In this document: positions 1 through 9,520 of the stretch, in pieces
Position numbering within the stretch: position 1 is the stretch's first letter
Layout: every line of letters starts with the position of its first letter
NCBI RefSeq assembly: GCF_033705735.1
Contig: NZ_CP131131.1
Location: 1,488,001 to 1,552,000, forward strand
Origin: Shinella zoogloeoides
GTDB lineage: Bacteria; Pseudomonadota; Alphaproteobacteria; Rhizobiales; Rhizobiaceae
Direction of reading: 5' to 3'
DNA length: 64,000 bases
Translations under genes and position numbers: made by a program
The notes under the pieces: model-generated
Seen by the model: the letters and a program-made list of their open reading frames with translations, nothing else
Databases searched by the model: none
What the model was told of the DNA's origin: nothing

Positions 1-957
1 AACCCCCAGTCCGTTGCCGCCCACCCGTTCGATTACCGAACGGGCCTGATCGATCAGCGTGCGGACGACCTCTTCCCCGGGGGCGCGGATATCGACGGTG
101 AAGGATACGAGATCGGGGATCACATTGGCCCCACCCGGACGGACATCCATCTTGCCGACGGTCAGCACCGCATCCTGATCGATGGCGCGCGCAAGGTCCG
201 GCAATTGCGACAGCGCCGCCACCGCGCCGACAAGCGCGTCACGGCGCACGTTCATCGGCGTCGTACCGGCATGGCCCGCCTGACCTCTGAACGTCGCCCT
301 GATCTGGCCGAGGCCCACGATACGGTCGACGATCGCAACATCGTCGGCATGGGCTTCCAGCACGGGGCCCTGCTCGATATGCAATTCAAGGAAGGCATAT
401 ACGGAACCGGCCTCGCGCACAGCCAGAGGCGCCTGTGCCGGTTCCAGTCCGTAAGCCTGCATCGCATCCGCGACCGTGATCCCCGCATCGTCGGCAAAGG
501 CGAGGAACTCGTCCATATCCACTTTGCCGGTCATGACGCGCGAGGCCAGCAGTCCGCCGCCGAAGCGCGTGCCTTCTTCCTCGATCATGGCGACGAATTC
601 GATGGAACGCTCCGGGACAAGGCCCCGCTCCTTCAACAGGAAGGCGATCTCGATACCGGCAATGACGCCGGCCGGGCCGTCGAACTTGCCGCCGTTCGGC
701 ACGGAATCGAAGTGAGAGCCGATCATGACCGGGGCAAGAGCAGGATTATGTCCGACGAGGCACCCGACGAGATTACCGATCGCGTCCTCGCGGACCGTAA
801 GCCCGGCGGCCTCCATCTGCCCGCGCAGATAGTCGCTGGCCTGGCGGAACTCCGGCGTGTAGGTCAGCCGCGTCGTGCCCTTGCCCGGAGTGGCGTTGAA
901 CCGGTCCAGCCCCTCGATCAGTCGTTCAAGACGCTGCGGATCGGAAAAACGTGTCAT
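1..957 (-). CDS. M20-family amidohydrolase (N-carbamoyl-amino-acid / allantoate hydrolase type), C-terminus cut by window edge
   Basis: Two-metal amidohydrolase of the M20 family, closest in motif content to N-carbamoyl-L-amino-acid hydrolases and allantoate amidohydrolases. 319 codons are present from the ATG at 957; the frame stays open to base 1, so the last quarter of a protein of about 410-420 aa is missing. Visible signatures: GSHFDSVPNGGKFDG at residues 80-94 (His82 and Asp93 are the expected metal ligands), MIEEEGTRFG at 124-133 (general-base and metal Glu) and ELHIEQGP at 191-198 (His193 ligand). Codon pattern is like the neighbours. The substrate cannot be told from the sequence; ureido or carbamoyl compounds are the family norm. 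No partner gene is visible in the same direction within the window. Confidence 0.88.
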   Translation of the reverse strand, partial: MTRFSDPQRLERLIEGLDRFNATPGKGTTRLTYTPEFRQASDYLRGQMEAAGLTVREDAIGNLVGCLVGHNPALAPVMIGSHFDSVPNGGKFDGPAGVIAGIEIAFLLKERGLVPERSIEFVAMIEEEGTRFGGGLLASRVMTGKVDMDEFLAFADDAGITVADAMQAYGLEPAQAPLAVREAGSVYAFLELHIEQGPVLEAHADDVAIVDRIVGLGQIRATFRGQAGHAGTTPMNVRRDALVGAVAALSQLPDLARAIDQDAVLTVGKMDVRPGGANVIPDLVSFTVDIRAPGEEVVRTLIDQARSVIERVGGNGLGV

Positions 958-1205
958 ATCAATATCCTGAAAAGCCCGACGGCAAGATGGGAGCCATGTT
1001 GGCGGCGAAGCCGGCTGACCATGCCGGAACGATGCATAGGTCTGCTTGTTCTCGCATGCGAATTCAAGGACATCCTGTCGCCGAGGGAGTTTCCCCAACG
1101 TTTTCCCGGAAGCTTCGACGGGATTGATCTCATTGCCTCGATGTGAATGGTTGAGCAGTTCATTGGAGACCGGCGAATCGATCCGGGAATATAGTAAGGC
1201 GCACA

Positions 1206-1457
1206 GTGACGTTCGAAGCCCTGTTTGTCGTGATGGCGCTGGCATTCACCGCCGGCACCGCCCTTTCGGTCTGGCTCTGGTTTCAACCGGTGCCCCGAAG
1301 GCTCCGCCTGTTCGCGCTGATCTGGGCGTTTGCGGGAGGCGCCGGAATGCTGCTCAGCTACGGCAAATCCGGCATCATTCCCGACCGCAATGCCCTTCGT
1401 GCCTGTATAGAGAGCGGCCAGACCTGGGACTATCGGAGCAATCGCTGCCTCCCATAA
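1206..1457 (+). CDS. Small two-helix membrane protein, hypothetical
   Basis: 83 aa from a GTG start preceded by TAAGG at good spacing. Two hydrophobic stretches (about residues 4-26 and 36-52) suggest two membrane helices, followed by a short tail with a Cys pair in the pattern CIESGQTWDYRSNRC, a tail style seen in many small uncharacterised rhizobial proteins. No function is recognised. The neighbouring secreted and OmpA-type genes lie on the same strand 185 bases downstream, so an envelope role is possible but only inferred. The upstream 248 bases (958-1205) hold no convincing gene. Confidence 0.55.
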   Translation: MTFEALFVVMALAFTAGTALSVWLWFQPVPRRLRLFALIWAFAGGAGMLLSYGKSGIIPDRNALRACIESGQTWDYRSNRCLP

Positions 1458-1641
1458 GAGGCTACTGCCGCACGCGCCGCTTTGCGCGGAGGACAAGGCT
1501 ATTTTCAGGGAAAGCAAGGATCGTCGATGAGCACCTGCGGCGCAGAGGGAGCGCGCAGCAATTTTTCCGGGAAACGGTCACAGCTCCGTCATAATGCATC
1601 TGTTTTGTGGCGAACGATCTATCTGTTCTGGGGAGTCGTTC

Positions 1642-2091
1642 TTGCTGAAGAAATTCATGGTTGTCGCCACGCTTCTGTTGCCCGCCGCCGCCTATGCCGA
1701 GGAGCACAACTTCACGATTACCGGTGGTCAGGCCAGTGTTCCTGTCGGCCTGACGGTACAGGTCAAGACCGTTACTGTCGGCCAGGATGCGACAACCGTC
1801 CGGTTGCTGGCGAGCTTCGACAGCCACGTTACCAACAGCGTCAACATGAACGACGACGAAAATGCCTATCTCGCATGGGGAGAGGGCGAGCAGGAACGGC
1901 TGCATCTGCGCCAGATCGCCGATAACCGCTGGATGCGGATCGGCAACGGGCAGACGATGGAGGGCGACCTGGTCTTTCCCGGCGTCATACCGGCCGGCGT
2001 GACGAAAGTGACCCTCGTCTTCAATCCTGCACATGACGGAAACGACAGCAGCGCGCCGGGCGTGACCATCCCCCTGGAACTGGCTCAATGA
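1642..2091 (+). CDS. Secreted hypothetical protein
   Basis: 149 aa from a TTG start at 1642 chosen because GGGGAG sits just upstream and because it places a textbook signal peptide at the N-terminus (Lys-Lys, then a hydrophobic core, then Ala-Ala-Ala-Tyr-Ala, cleavage near residue 19). An in-frame ATG at 1594 would add 16 unlikely residues. The mature part is rich in Val, Thr and Gly and reads like a beta-sandwich, but no family is recognised. The stop codon overlaps the ATG of the following OmpA-type gene (ATGA), so the two are translationally coupled and probably act together in the periplasm or outer membrane. Confidence 0.7.
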   Translation: MLKKFMVVATLLLPAAAYAEEHNFTITGGQASVPVGLTVQVKTVTVGQDATTVRLLASFDSHVTNSVNMNDDENAYLAWGEGEQERLHLRQIADNRWMRIGNGQTMEGDLVFPGVIPAGVTKVTLVFNPAHDGNDSSAPGVTIPLELAQ

Positions 2092-2723
2092 GAAAGGGCG
2101 CCCTTCTCGCGCTTTCTCTTTTCCTTCCTGCGACGGCATCCGCCTATACGGTGACGACGGGCGCCGGCGCAGTGGGCGAGCGGGCATCGACATTTGCCGA
2201 ATTCACACTGCCTTCGTCCCGCTTTGCCGAGCGCAAGGAGGAGAGCGGCGCATCCGTTTCCTCCGGAACGTCCACCTTCGGATTGAAGAACATGGATGCG
2301 CAGACGCGGACGCGGACGGAAACTGCGCTTTCCGAACTTGGCGCACGGCGGGAGGGCGAGCGCATCATCGTGAACCTGCCGAGCGATATATTGTTCGATT
2401 TCGACAAGTCGGACATCCGCACCGACGCGCGCCCCGTTCTCGCCCGCCTCGCAGAGGCACTTCAGGCGCTGGCGGATACCCCGGTCGCGATCATCGGCCA
2501 TACGGATGCGAAGGGGTCGGACGCCTATAACCTACGTCTGTCGGAACGCCGCGCCGCCGCCGTGCGGCACTGGCTTTCCGACAGCGGCGTAAACGCCCGG
2601 ATGACGACGTTCGGCAAGGGCGAGAGCACGCCCGTCGCGCCGAACGAAAATGCGGACGGGTCCGACAACCCCGCAGGCCGGCAGCAGAACCGGCGCGTGG
2701 AATTCATCATCGGAGGGGGCTGA
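2088..2723 (+). CDS. OmpA-family C-terminal domain protein
   Basis: 211 aa with an N-terminal signal peptide (cleavage after about residue 19) and a C-terminal OmpA/MotB peptidoglycan-binding domain from about residue 90. The domain begins with LFDFDKSDIR (102-111) and has the binding signature HTDAKGSDAYNLRLSERRA near 138-156, whose Asp140 and the Arg pair would hold the diaminopimelate of peptidoglycan. No beta-barrel precedes it, so this is a soluble periplasmic or lipid-free OmpA-like protein, not a porin. Start codon overlaps the stop of the secreted protein upstream; the zinc-ribbon gene begins two bases after its stop. Confidence 0.88.
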   Translation: MRKGALLALSLFLPATASAYTVTTGAGAVGERASTFAEFTLPSSRFAERKEESGASVSSGTSTFGLKNMDAQTRTRTETALSELGARREGERIIVNLPSDILFDFDKSDIRTDARPVLARLAEALQALADTPVAIIGHTDAKGSDAYNLRLSERRAAAVRHWLSDSGVNARMTTFGKGESTPVAPNENADGSDNPAGRQQNRRVEFIIGGG

Positions 2724-2724
2724 A

Positions 2725-2952
2725 ATGGCGCTCGTCGCATGCCCTGAATGCACTGGCAACGTATCCGACAAGGCATTTTCATGCCCCGCCTGCGGGTATC
2801 CGCTTGGACAGAAGGACGGCAATCCGTGGCCGTCCGTCCTCGGCGGCGTGGCGGGCACTTATATTTCGGCCAAGGCGGTCACCAGCATCCTTCTCGGCAG
2901 CGTCATGTTCCTCGCCTTCGCGGCGATCATGATCGCCCTGATCCTGAAATGA
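2725..2952 (+). CDS. Zinc-ribbon membrane protein
   Basis: 75 aa. The ATG at 2725 follows a strong GGAGGGGG ribosome site and lies one base past the OmpA-type stop. Cys6, Cys9, Cys20 and Cys23 form a CxxC-x10-CxxC zinc ribbon, followed by a short linker and one C-terminal membrane helix (about 48-74). This layout (cytoplasmic zinc ribbon plus membrane anchor) is common among small uncharacterised bacterial proteins. Same-strand contiguity with the OmpA-type gene suggests one transcript. Function unknown. Confidence 0.75.
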   Translation: MALVACPECTGNVSDKAFSCPACGYPLGQKDGNPWPSVLGGVAGTYISAKAVTSILLGSVMFLAFAAIMIALILK

Positions 2953-2995
2953 GGCGGCATTGCCGGGATACAAACGGAAAGACAGGCGGTTTTGC

Positions 2996-3379
2996 ATGAT
3001 GAAGATGTTTTGCGCGATGCCGGTGGCGGCTACCATCCTTGCGGCCTTGCCGGCGGCAGCGGCCGATGATCCGTTCATGATCACCTATCACGTCGAGAGA
3101 ACCGCATCGGATGCGCTGAGCCTCGATGCCTGCACGGACCTGATCGAGCAGCAGGCTCAGGGGGCGGGCTACCGCGTTATCGTCAACCGCTTCGAAGGCC
3201 AGCTCGGCGTCATCAGCGGCGGCCCCGCCGCGGGCGGATCCTTCATCTCGCACTGCATATCCGTCGACGACAAGACCGTCAGCGTGATCCAGGGACTGGA
3301 CTACAAATCCACCAAGGGACCGGTCGGTGATTTCGCCGACCGTGTCCATCGAGCCCTGCTCGACGCCGCGGGGAAGTAG
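2996..3379 (+). CDS. Secreted DUF6180-like protein
   Basis: 127 aa from ATG 2996 (a second ATG follows at once at 2999); AGGCGG lies about 8 bases upstream. The N-terminus is a signal peptide ending in Ala-Ala-Ala-Ala near residue 23. The mature protein has two Cys residues placed to form a disulfide (in DACTDL and SHCISV). The sequence resembles the small periplasmic proteins grouped as DUF6180; that assignment is from memory of the family and is moderate. It closes the 1206-3379 same-strand group of envelope genes. Confidence 0.65.
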   Translation: MMKMFCAMPVAATILAALPAAAADDPFMITYHVERTASDALSLDACTDLIEQQAQGAGYRVIVNRFEGQLGVISGGPAAGGSFISHCISVDDKTVSVIQGLDYKSTKGPVGDFADRVHRALLDAAGK

Positions 3380-3421
3380 ATGCCTGGATGGCGCTGACAG
3401 GCACATAATCCCCTTGGCTGG

Positions 3422-4291
3422 TCACGTCTTCCTCAGTTGCCTGATGTACCAGACCATGATCAGCGACAGGCTGACGAAGACGGCGGCCGCGAGGATGACG
3501 GACGCCACCGCAAGCCGCGGCGTGCCGGCCGAGCGCAGGCTCAGCCACATCAGGACGGGAAGCGTCTGCGTATCGCGCGTCGTCAGGAACAGGGCCATGA
3601 CGAATTCGTTGAGCGATATCACGAATGCAAAGAGCGCCGACGAGATGATCCCGGTGGAGACGGAGGGCAGGACGATTTCGAAGAAGGTCTGCACCGGCCG
3701 GCCGCCGAGATCGTAGGACGCCTCGACGATGCGGTGATCGACGGTCCGGAAGGTCGCCTCCATCAGCATGAAAACCAGCGGCATCGCCCAGAGAGAATGG
3801 GCAAGCATGACCAATACGCGCGACCCGTAGATATTGACGCCGAACAGCGACACATCGCCGAACGCCATCGCAACGCCAAGGCCCAGCACCACCCCCGGCA
3901 TGAAGAGCGGCAGCATGATCAGGAGGTAGACAACCGGCTTGAAGGCGAAGGTGAAGCGCTCGAAGGCCCAGGCGGCAAGAACGCCGGATACGGTGGAAAT
4001 GACTGTCGTGCCGAGCGCGATAATTACGCTGCTCTTCAGCGCGTCGACCCATTGGGGGCTGCCGAAGAAGTCGCCGTACCATCGCAGCGACCACGCCTTG
4101 ATCGGAAAGCGGATCACCGACGCGTCATTGAAGGACATGACGAGCGTCACGATCACCGGGATCGCGATATAGGCGATGATAAAGACGGTGAAGGCCAGCG
4201 CCAGGACTCGCAGCATCACGGCGTCCATTCGCCGCCTCGCGACCGGGGCAACAGCGATATCACGCGTCGGGAGCATGGACGTATCAGCCAT
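3422..4291 (-). CDS. Polyamine-type ABC transporter permease (PotC-like)
   Basis: 289 aa inner-membrane permease with six predicted helices and the binding-protein-dependent transport signature around EASYDLGGRPVQTFFEIVLP (about residues 195-214), the loop that docks on the ATPase. The set of one ATPase, two different permeases and one binding protein matches spermidine/putrescine-type importers. Its start overlaps the end of the PotB-like gene by 8 bases. It is the last gene of the operon running 7429 to 3422. The substrate is not fixed by sequence; the neighbouring demethylase argues for an N-methylated amine or amino acid rather than a polyamine. Confidence 0.9.
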   Translation of the reverse strand: MADTSMLPTRDIAVAPVARRRMDAVMLRVLALAFTVFIIAYIAIPVIVTLVMSFNDASVIRFPIKAWSLRWYGDFFGSPQWVDALKSSVIIALGTTVISTVSGVLAAWAFERFTFAFKPVVYLLIMLPLFMPGVVLGLGVAMAFGDVSLFGVNIYGSRVLVMLAHSLWAMPLVFMLMEATFRTVDHRIVEASYDLGGRPVQTFFEIVLPSVSTGIISSALFAFVISLNEFVMALFLTTRDTQTLPVLMWLSLRSAGTPRLAVASVILAAAVFVSLSLIMVWYIRQLRKT

Positions 4292-5186
4292 TGAGCGCCG
4301 TCCGTTTCGAGGTCAGCATGCGGATGATCATCATCACAACGGCAACTCCACTCGTCAGCACGATCGAGAAGGCGGCGGCGCGGGGCCAGTTGTGCTTGCC
4401 CAGCATCTGTTCCTGGATCAGGTAGCCGATCGTCCAGAGCGTATCGGGCCCGAGCGCGGACGGCGTCGCATAGGTGCCGACCGCCCAGATGAAGGACTGC
4501 GCGAAGGAGGCGGCAATCCCGCCCTTGGTGAGCGGCAGGAGCACCTCATAGAAGGTGCGCACGGGCGAGCCCCCGAGGTCCGCGCTCGCCTCCAGCACCT
4601 TCTTGTCGATGCCGTCGAAGATCGACAGCAGGATAAAGAAGCAGAATGGCAGGGTGACATAGGTGAGGCCGACAAAGGCTGCGAATTCGGTATACATCAG
4701 GCTGATCTTGTCCGTAATCAGGCCGGAGGAGACGAGCGCATAGCTGAGCAGGCCATTCTTCGGGAAGAACATCCACCAGCCGAAGATGATGGAGATTTCC
4801 GAGATCAGCAGCGGGCAGAGCGCAAGCGCGATGAAGGCCAGCCGCCAGCGTTTCGGCTTCAGCCAGACCAGCATCGCGAAGACATATCCGATAGCGACCG
4901 TCACGATGGACGAGATCAGCGCCAGCCGCATCGTCGTCCAGAGCGCCGCGCTGAAGGTCGGATCCGTGAGCATGGCCGCGTAGTTGTCGAAGGTGAAGCC
5001 CGGCACATAGAAGCGCTGGTCGACATGTTCGTTGAAGCTCATGCGCCCCATGAAGGCGATCGGCAGGCCGAAGAAGGCGATGGCGATGAGCAGCGCCGGC
5101 GACATCAACAGCCAGGGCGTCAAACGCATGCGCCAGCCGGGGCCCCGCGGGCCGGAAGGCGCCATATCCGAAGCGCCCGCGCTCAT
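4284..5186 (-). CDS. Polyamine-type ABC transporter permease (PotB-like)
   Basis: 300 aa from the ATG at 5186, chosen because it overlaps the stop of the ATPase gene (ATGA) and leads straight into a cytoplasmic tail and first helix; upstream in-frame codons belong to the ATPase region. Six predicted helices; the coupling loop EASADLGGSPVRTFYEVLLP lies about residues 202-221. Partner of the PotC-like permease in forming the heterodimeric channel. Belongs to one operon with the binding protein and ATPase. Confidence 0.9.
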   Translation of the reverse strand: MSAGASDMAPSGPRGPGWRMRLTPWLLMSPALLIAIAFFGLPIAFMGRMSFNEHVDQRFYVPGFTFDNYAAMLTDPTFSAALWTTMRLALISSIVTVAIGYVFAMLVWLKPKRWRLAFIALALCPLLISEISIIFGWWMFFPKNGLLSYALVSSGLITDKISLMYTEFAAFVGLTYVTLPFCFFILLSIFDGIDKKVLEASADLGGSPVRTFYEVLLPLTKGGIAASFAQSFIWAVGTYATPSALGPDTLWTIGYLIQEQMLGKHNWPRAAAFSIVLTSGVAVVMMIIRMLTSKRTALNG

Positions 5187-6226
5187 TGATAGGCCATCAT
5201 GTCGGCCGTCTGCCAGCCGATATCGACGGCGTCGCCCGGCTTGTGGACGACGGAGCCGGGGTGGTCGACGAACAGTTCCAGTTTGCCGGCCTTGAAATGG
5301 TAGCGATGGACATCGCCCAGGAATTCGGTGAAATCGAGCCGTGCCTTGAGGCCGTTCGGCATGTCGGCACGGCCAAGATGCAGCCGGCTTGGCCTGATGT
5401 AGATGCGCCACGCGCCCTCGCCGAGCGGCTGGGCGAGACGCAGCTCCAGCGGCGCGCCGGCGCTGTCGGCGGCGGCACCGGCGGAAACCTGCGCCCTGAG
5501 GCAGCAGCTCTCGCCGATGAAGGTATAGACGAATTCGCTGGCCGGCTCGGCAAAGACCTTTTCCGGCCGGTCGATCTGCTCGATCCTGCCGCTGCGCATG
5601 ACGGCGACGCGGCTCGACATCGCCATCGCTTCCCCCTGGTCGTGGGTCACATAGATGGCGCTGAAACCGATCTCGTCATGCAGCCGCCTGATCTCCGCGC
5701 GAAGCTGCAGCCGCAGCGACAGATCGAGCGCCGAGAGCGGCTCATCGAACAGCAGGATCGTCGGGCGCACCACCATCGAACGGGCAAGCGCAACGCGCTG
5801 CTTCTGGCCGCCGGAGAGCTGGGCCGGATAGCGCTCCTCGTAGCCGGAGAGGCGGACGACCTCGAGCGCCTGCCTCACGCGCGGCGCAATGTCCGCTTTG
5901 GCGACACCGCGCATGCGCAAGCCGTAAGCCACATTTTCAGCCACCGTCTTGTGCGGAAAAAGCGCACCCGTCTGGAAGATCGTCGTGGTATCCCGCTGGT
6001 AGGCCGGCAGGTGATCGACGCGGCTGCCATTGATGCGGATCGCACCGGCATCCGGCCTTTCGAACCCGCCGATCAGCCTGAGCGTCGAGGTCTTGCCCGA
6101 GCCCGAGGGGCCGAGCAGGGTGACGAATTCGCCGCGCCGCACGTCGACCGAGACATTGTCGACCGCGACGACGCCGCCAAAGACGCGGCGAAGGCCGTCG
6201 AGCTCCAGTGCATTGGTGTCTGCCAA
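5183..6226 (-). CDS. ABC transporter ATP-binding protein (PotA-like)
   Basis: 347 aa from a TTG at 6226 with GGAG nine bases before it; a TTG at 6235 in the same frame is the alternative. Domains: nucleotide-binding domain with Walker A GPSGSGKT (39-46), signature LSGGQKQR (137-144), Walker B ILLFDEP (157-163) and switch His in THDQGEAM, then a C-terminal TOBE-type regulatory domain from about 240. This is the CUT1/PotA length class. Drives the importer made by the two downstream permease genes. Confidence 0.92.
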   Translation of the reverse strand: MADTNALELDGLRRVFGGVVAVDNVSVDVRRGEFVTLLGPSGSGKTSTLRLIGGFERPDAGAIRINGSRVDHLPAYQRDTTTIFQTGALFPHKTVAENVAYGLRMRGVAKADIAPRVRQALEVVRLSGYEERYPAQLSGGQKQRVALARSMVVRPTILLFDEPLSALDLSLRLQLRAEIRRLHDEIGFSAIYVTHDQGEAMAMSSRVAVMRSGRIEQIDRPEKVFAEPASEFVYTFIGESCCLRAQVSAGAAADSAGAPLELRLAQPLGEGAWRIYIRPSRLHLGRADMPNGLKARLDFTEFLGDVHRYHFKAGKLELFVDHPGSVVHKPGDAVDIGWQTADMMAYQ

Positions 6227-6289
6227 AACAATCAACTCCGCATCGAAATACGCGAAGCGCCGCTGCGGACGCTTCGCGGAAGGGCTGGG

Positions 6290-7429
6290 TCAGCCTTCGG
6301 TCGTCCTGGTGATGGTTTCCTTCATGCGGACGCTGTAGGCGTCCCAGTTCGGACCGAACTTGTCCCAGCCGTCGATGCCGAACAGCTTGTAGGTCTTGCG
6401 CAAGCCTGCCTCGTCGCGCGGATAGCTCTGCCAGTGTGGCGGCGCCTCTAGGCCCTGCAGGGACATGAAATCCGTCGAGGCATTGAGGAAATTCTGCTGG
6501 GTCTCCTTCTCGAGCAGATAGCTCATGAAGAGATCGCTCAAGTCCGAATGCCGGGTCCCGCGCACCTTCATGAACCAGTTCGTGTAGGAGGCCGTGCCCT
6601 CCTCAGGGATCGCGGCTTCGAAGTCGTCGCCGTATTCCTTGATGAAACCGTAGGCGTCGGCGGAATACATCATCGCCACCGCCGCTTCTTCCTGGGTCAT
6701 CAGGTTGGTGAGCTCTGCGCCGTCCTTGTACCACTTGGCGACCTTCAGCTTGTCGAGTTCCTGGAAGAGCAATTCGACGTCGGCGGGCGTACCGAACACT
6801 TCGTCGATACCGGGCTTGGCCGACGAGAGCAGCGCGGGGATGCACAGATCCCAATAGAATGCGGAAGCGTCCAGCGTCGCCTTGCCCTTCGCCTTGTCGT
6901 CCCAGAACCCCTTCCAGCTCACCGGCTTCAGGCCGCTCGAATTGGCGGTCAGCATCCAGAGCGAGCCTGTGCCGAAGGGCACGCCGTAATCCCTGGCCGG
7001 GCCGCGGTTCTCGTCGAACCACGGATAGACATTGGCGTTGCCGGGAATCTTCGACCGGTCGACCTTGGCGAAGACATTCTGCGCCATGCCGGTCGTGGTC
7101 GTGTATTCGTCGGCGATGGTGATGTCGAAGGGCGGATTGTCGGCCGGCGCCGCCACGATCTGGGCGATCATCTGGTCCCAGCCGCCGACGGTCTCGACCT
7201 GCGTGCCGTACTTTTCGTTGAAGGACTTGACCACCGTTTCACGGAAGCTGAGTTCGTGATTGCCCGACCAGGAAACGACGATCAGCCCTTCGCCGGCGAA
7301 AGACGTCTGTGCGGAGGCGACGCTTGCGCGCCCCAGAATGGTAGGCGCACCGATCGCCGCCGCCGCGCCAAGCGCGAGCTTCATCACGCCGCGGCGGCCG
7401 ATACCGTTTTGGATTCCTTCGAAAGCCAT
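6290..7429 (-). CDS. ABC transporter substrate-binding protein, Tat-exported (PotD-like)
   Basis: 379 aa periplasmic binding protein. The N-terminus has a twin-arginine motif (GRRGVMKLAL, residues 11-20) and a hydrophobic stretch ending near Ala-Ser-Ala-Gln at 38-41, so export is probably by the Tat route. The fold class is the bacterial extracellular solute-binding group used by spermidine/putrescine importers. A strong GGGAGG precedes the ATG. First gene of the transporter operon; 97 bases separate it from the oxidoreductase gene upstream, which is transcribed the same way. Confidence 0.9.
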   Translation of the reverse strand: MAFEGIQNGIGRRGVMKLALGAAAAIGAPTILGRASVASAQTSFAGEGLIVVSWSGNHELSFRETVVKSFNEKYGTQVETVGGWDQMIAQIVAAPADNPPFDITIADEYTTTTGMAQNVFAKVDRSKIPGNANVYPWFDENRGPARDYGVPFGTGSLWMLTANSSGLKPVSWKGFWDDKAKGKATLDASAFYWDLCIPALLSSAKPGIDEVFGTPADVELLFQELDKLKVAKWYKDGAELTNLMTQEEAAVAMMYSADAYGFIKEYGDDFEAAIPEEGTASYTNWFMKVRGTRHSDLSDLFMSYLLEKETQQNFLNASTDFMSLQGLEAPPHWQSYPRDEAGLRKTYKLFGIDGWDKFGPNWDAYSVRMKETITRTTEG

Positions 7430-7526
7430 GAAATTCCCTCCCGTTTGCTTATCCGGGACTGCCGGCTTTCTGCCGATCGAGCCCCGTTCACCCGTTTAAT
7501 CCCTATCCGGCCGGCACGCGCTTCGC

Positions 7527-9518
7527 CTAGAGTGCGGTCCCGACCTTCAATCCCTCGTAGACCGCCTCCTCCGCGGTGCGTGGCGCAAGGCTGTCGCCGA
7601 TGATGTGCAATTCCTCCACGCTGTCGGCCAGCATGGCGCTCAGTTCATCCACCGGCTCGTGGCCGAGACAGAGCACCAGCGTATCGACATTCTCGAAAAG
7701 GATCGGCTGCTCGCTGACGGAATGCTGCATGTAGACGATGCCGCCATCGCAGCCGTAAAGGCGCGCATAGGGGGTGACACGCACGCCGATCTTGTGCAGC
7801 TCGGCCGCGAAATTGTCGCGAACGTAAAGCGGCAGCAATTCCCCCGGATGGGTGCCGTTGACGGCGAGATCGACGCTGCAGCCTTCGTTGACCAGCCGTT
7901 CGGCAATGCCGGGGCCGATCCAGTCGCAGCGCCAGTCGGCGACCACCACGCGGCTGCCGGTCTTCACCTGGTTCCTCAGAAGCTGCCATGCATCGACGAC
8001 CTGCACGCTGCCGTCATCGGCGATTTCGGGCAGATAGGGCTTGGCGCCGGTGGCCAGAACGACGGCGTCCGGCCTCTCGGCGGCAACCGACACCCGATCC
8101 ACCCGCACACCCTTGACGACGCGGACCTGCGCCAGCTCCAGTTCGCGCGAAAGGTTGGTGACGATGCCGCCGAACTCCGCGCGGCGCGGCAATTGCTGCG
8201 CCAGCAGCGCTTGCCCGCCCAATTGGCCGGATGCCTCGTAGAGCACGACCTGATGGCCGCGCGCCGCCGCGATCGCCGCGGCCTTCATGCCGGCCGGACC
8301 ACCGCCGACCACCATCACCTTTTTGGGGCGCGTTGCGGGCACCAGGGTGCCGAATTTGAGCTCGCGACCGGTTTCCGGATGCTGGATGCAGGAGATCGGC
8401 ACGCCGCGATGGAAATGGCCGATGCAGGCCTGGTTGCAGGCGATGCAGGCGCGGATATCGTCCGTGCGGCCCTGTTCCGCCTTTGCCGGCATTTCGGGAT
8501 CGCAGATCAGGGCGCGGGTCATGCCGCAGACATCGGCGGAGCCCTGCGCCAGCACCGTTTCGGCCTCATGCGGCTGGTTGATGCGTCCGGCGACGAAGAC
8601 GGGTATGCCCAACGCCTTGCGAAAGCGGGCGGCATCGCTCGCGAGATAGGCGTTGCGATAGGCCATGGGTGGAACGATGTGCACTGCGCCGCCCTGCGAG
8701 GCCGACGTGCCGGCCGTGACACTGACGTAATCGAGCAGGGGCTCCAGCAACCGACAGCTTTCGAGCACCTCGTCCATGGCAAGGCCATGCTCGTCGCGCT
8801 CGCCGCCACTGATGCGCATGCCGATGACGAAATCGTCCGATGTCGCCGCCCGCATCGCGGTCAAGGCTTCGACGGCGAAACGAAGCCGGTTCTCCAGCGA
8901 CCCGCCATAGGCGTCGGTGCGGCGATTGACGCGCGGATTGAAGAATTGCGCCGGAAGATAACCATGGCTGGCGACGAACTCCACGCCGTCGAGCCCCGCT
9001 TCGTGCATCCGCCGCGCCGCTTCGCCGTAGCCGGTGACGATCTCGTCGATCATGCGCTTGTCGAGCTGGCGCGGCATGACGCGAAAGCGCTCGTTGGGCG
9101 ACACGGACGGCGCATAGGCAACCGTCAGCAGCCCGTCGCCGCCCTCCATGATTTCCCGGCCGGGATGGAATAGCTGCGAGACAATCCGGCAATCATGCGC
9201 ATGACAGATCTCGGCCAGCTTTCGGTAGCCTTCGATACACGCGTCTTCCGTCGCCATCAGCATATGCGAGGTATAGCGCGCAGTCTCATGAACGCCCGCC
9301 ACCTGACAGACGATCAGGCCCGCGCCGCCACGCGCCCGCGCCTCGTGATAGGCGAGCAGCGCCTCGTTGACGAGACCATCGGTGGGCAGCGTCGTGTCAT
9401 GCCCCGTCGACATGATACGGTTCTTGAGACGCACGCCGCGGATCTGCAGGGGCTGGAACAGGTGTGGAAACGCGGAGGTCGTCATGGATTGGAAACGCCG
9501 TTCGGTTGCGGATTGCAC
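7527..9518 (-). CDS. FMN/4Fe-4S/FAD oxidoreductase, N-methylproline-demethylase-like
   Basis: 663 aa multidomain flavoenzyme of the 2,4-dienoyl-CoA reductase / trimethylamine dehydrogenase class: an Old-Yellow-Enzyme TIM barrel (about 15-345), an iron-sulfur cluster loop CIACNQACIGHFHRGVPISC (Cys pattern CxxCxxxC...C, near 360-380), then FAD/NAD-binding Rossmann halves starting at KKVMVVGGGPAGMKAA. The C-terminal half resembles proteins annotated as N-methylproline demethylase of the stachydrine/proline-betaine pathway; dimethylglycine- or histamine-type substrates are not excluded. The GTG at 9518 is 2 bases after the cupin stop with AGGG upstream; an ATG at 9485 is the alternative start. 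Likely acts on the cargo of the adjacent ABC importer. Confidence 0.85.
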   Translation of the reverse strand: MQSATERRFQSMTTSAFPHLFQPLQIRGVRLKNRIMSTGHDTTLPTDGLVNEALLAYHEARARGGAGLIVCQVAGVHETARYTSHMLMATEDACIEGYRKLAEICHAHDCRIVSQLFHPGREIMEGGDGLLTVAYAPSVSPNERFRVMPRQLDKRMIDEIVTGYGEAARRMHEAGLDGVEFVASHGYLPAQFFNPRVNRRTDAYGGSLENRLRFAVEALTAMRAATSDDFVIGMRISGGERDEHGLAMDEVLESCRLLEPLLDYVSVTAGTSASQGGAVHIVPPMAYRNAYLASDAARFRKALGIPVFVAGRINQPHEAETVLAQGSADVCGMTRALICDPEMPAKAEQGRTDDIRACIACNQACIGHFHRGVPISCIQHPETGRELKFGTLVPATRPKKVMVVGGGPAGMKAAAIAAARGHQVVLYEASGQLGGQALLAQQLPRRAEFGGIVTNLSRELELAQVRVVKGVRVDRVSVAAERPDAVVLATGAKPYLPEIADDGSVQVVDAWQLLRNQVKTGSRVVVADWRCDWIGPGIAERLVNEGCSVDLAVNGTHPGELLPLYVRDNFAAELHKIGVRVTPYARLYGCDGGIVYMQHSVSEQPILFENVDTLVLCLGHEPVDELSAMLADSVEELHIIGDSLAPRTAEEAVYEGLKVGTAL

Positions 9519-9520
9519 GG

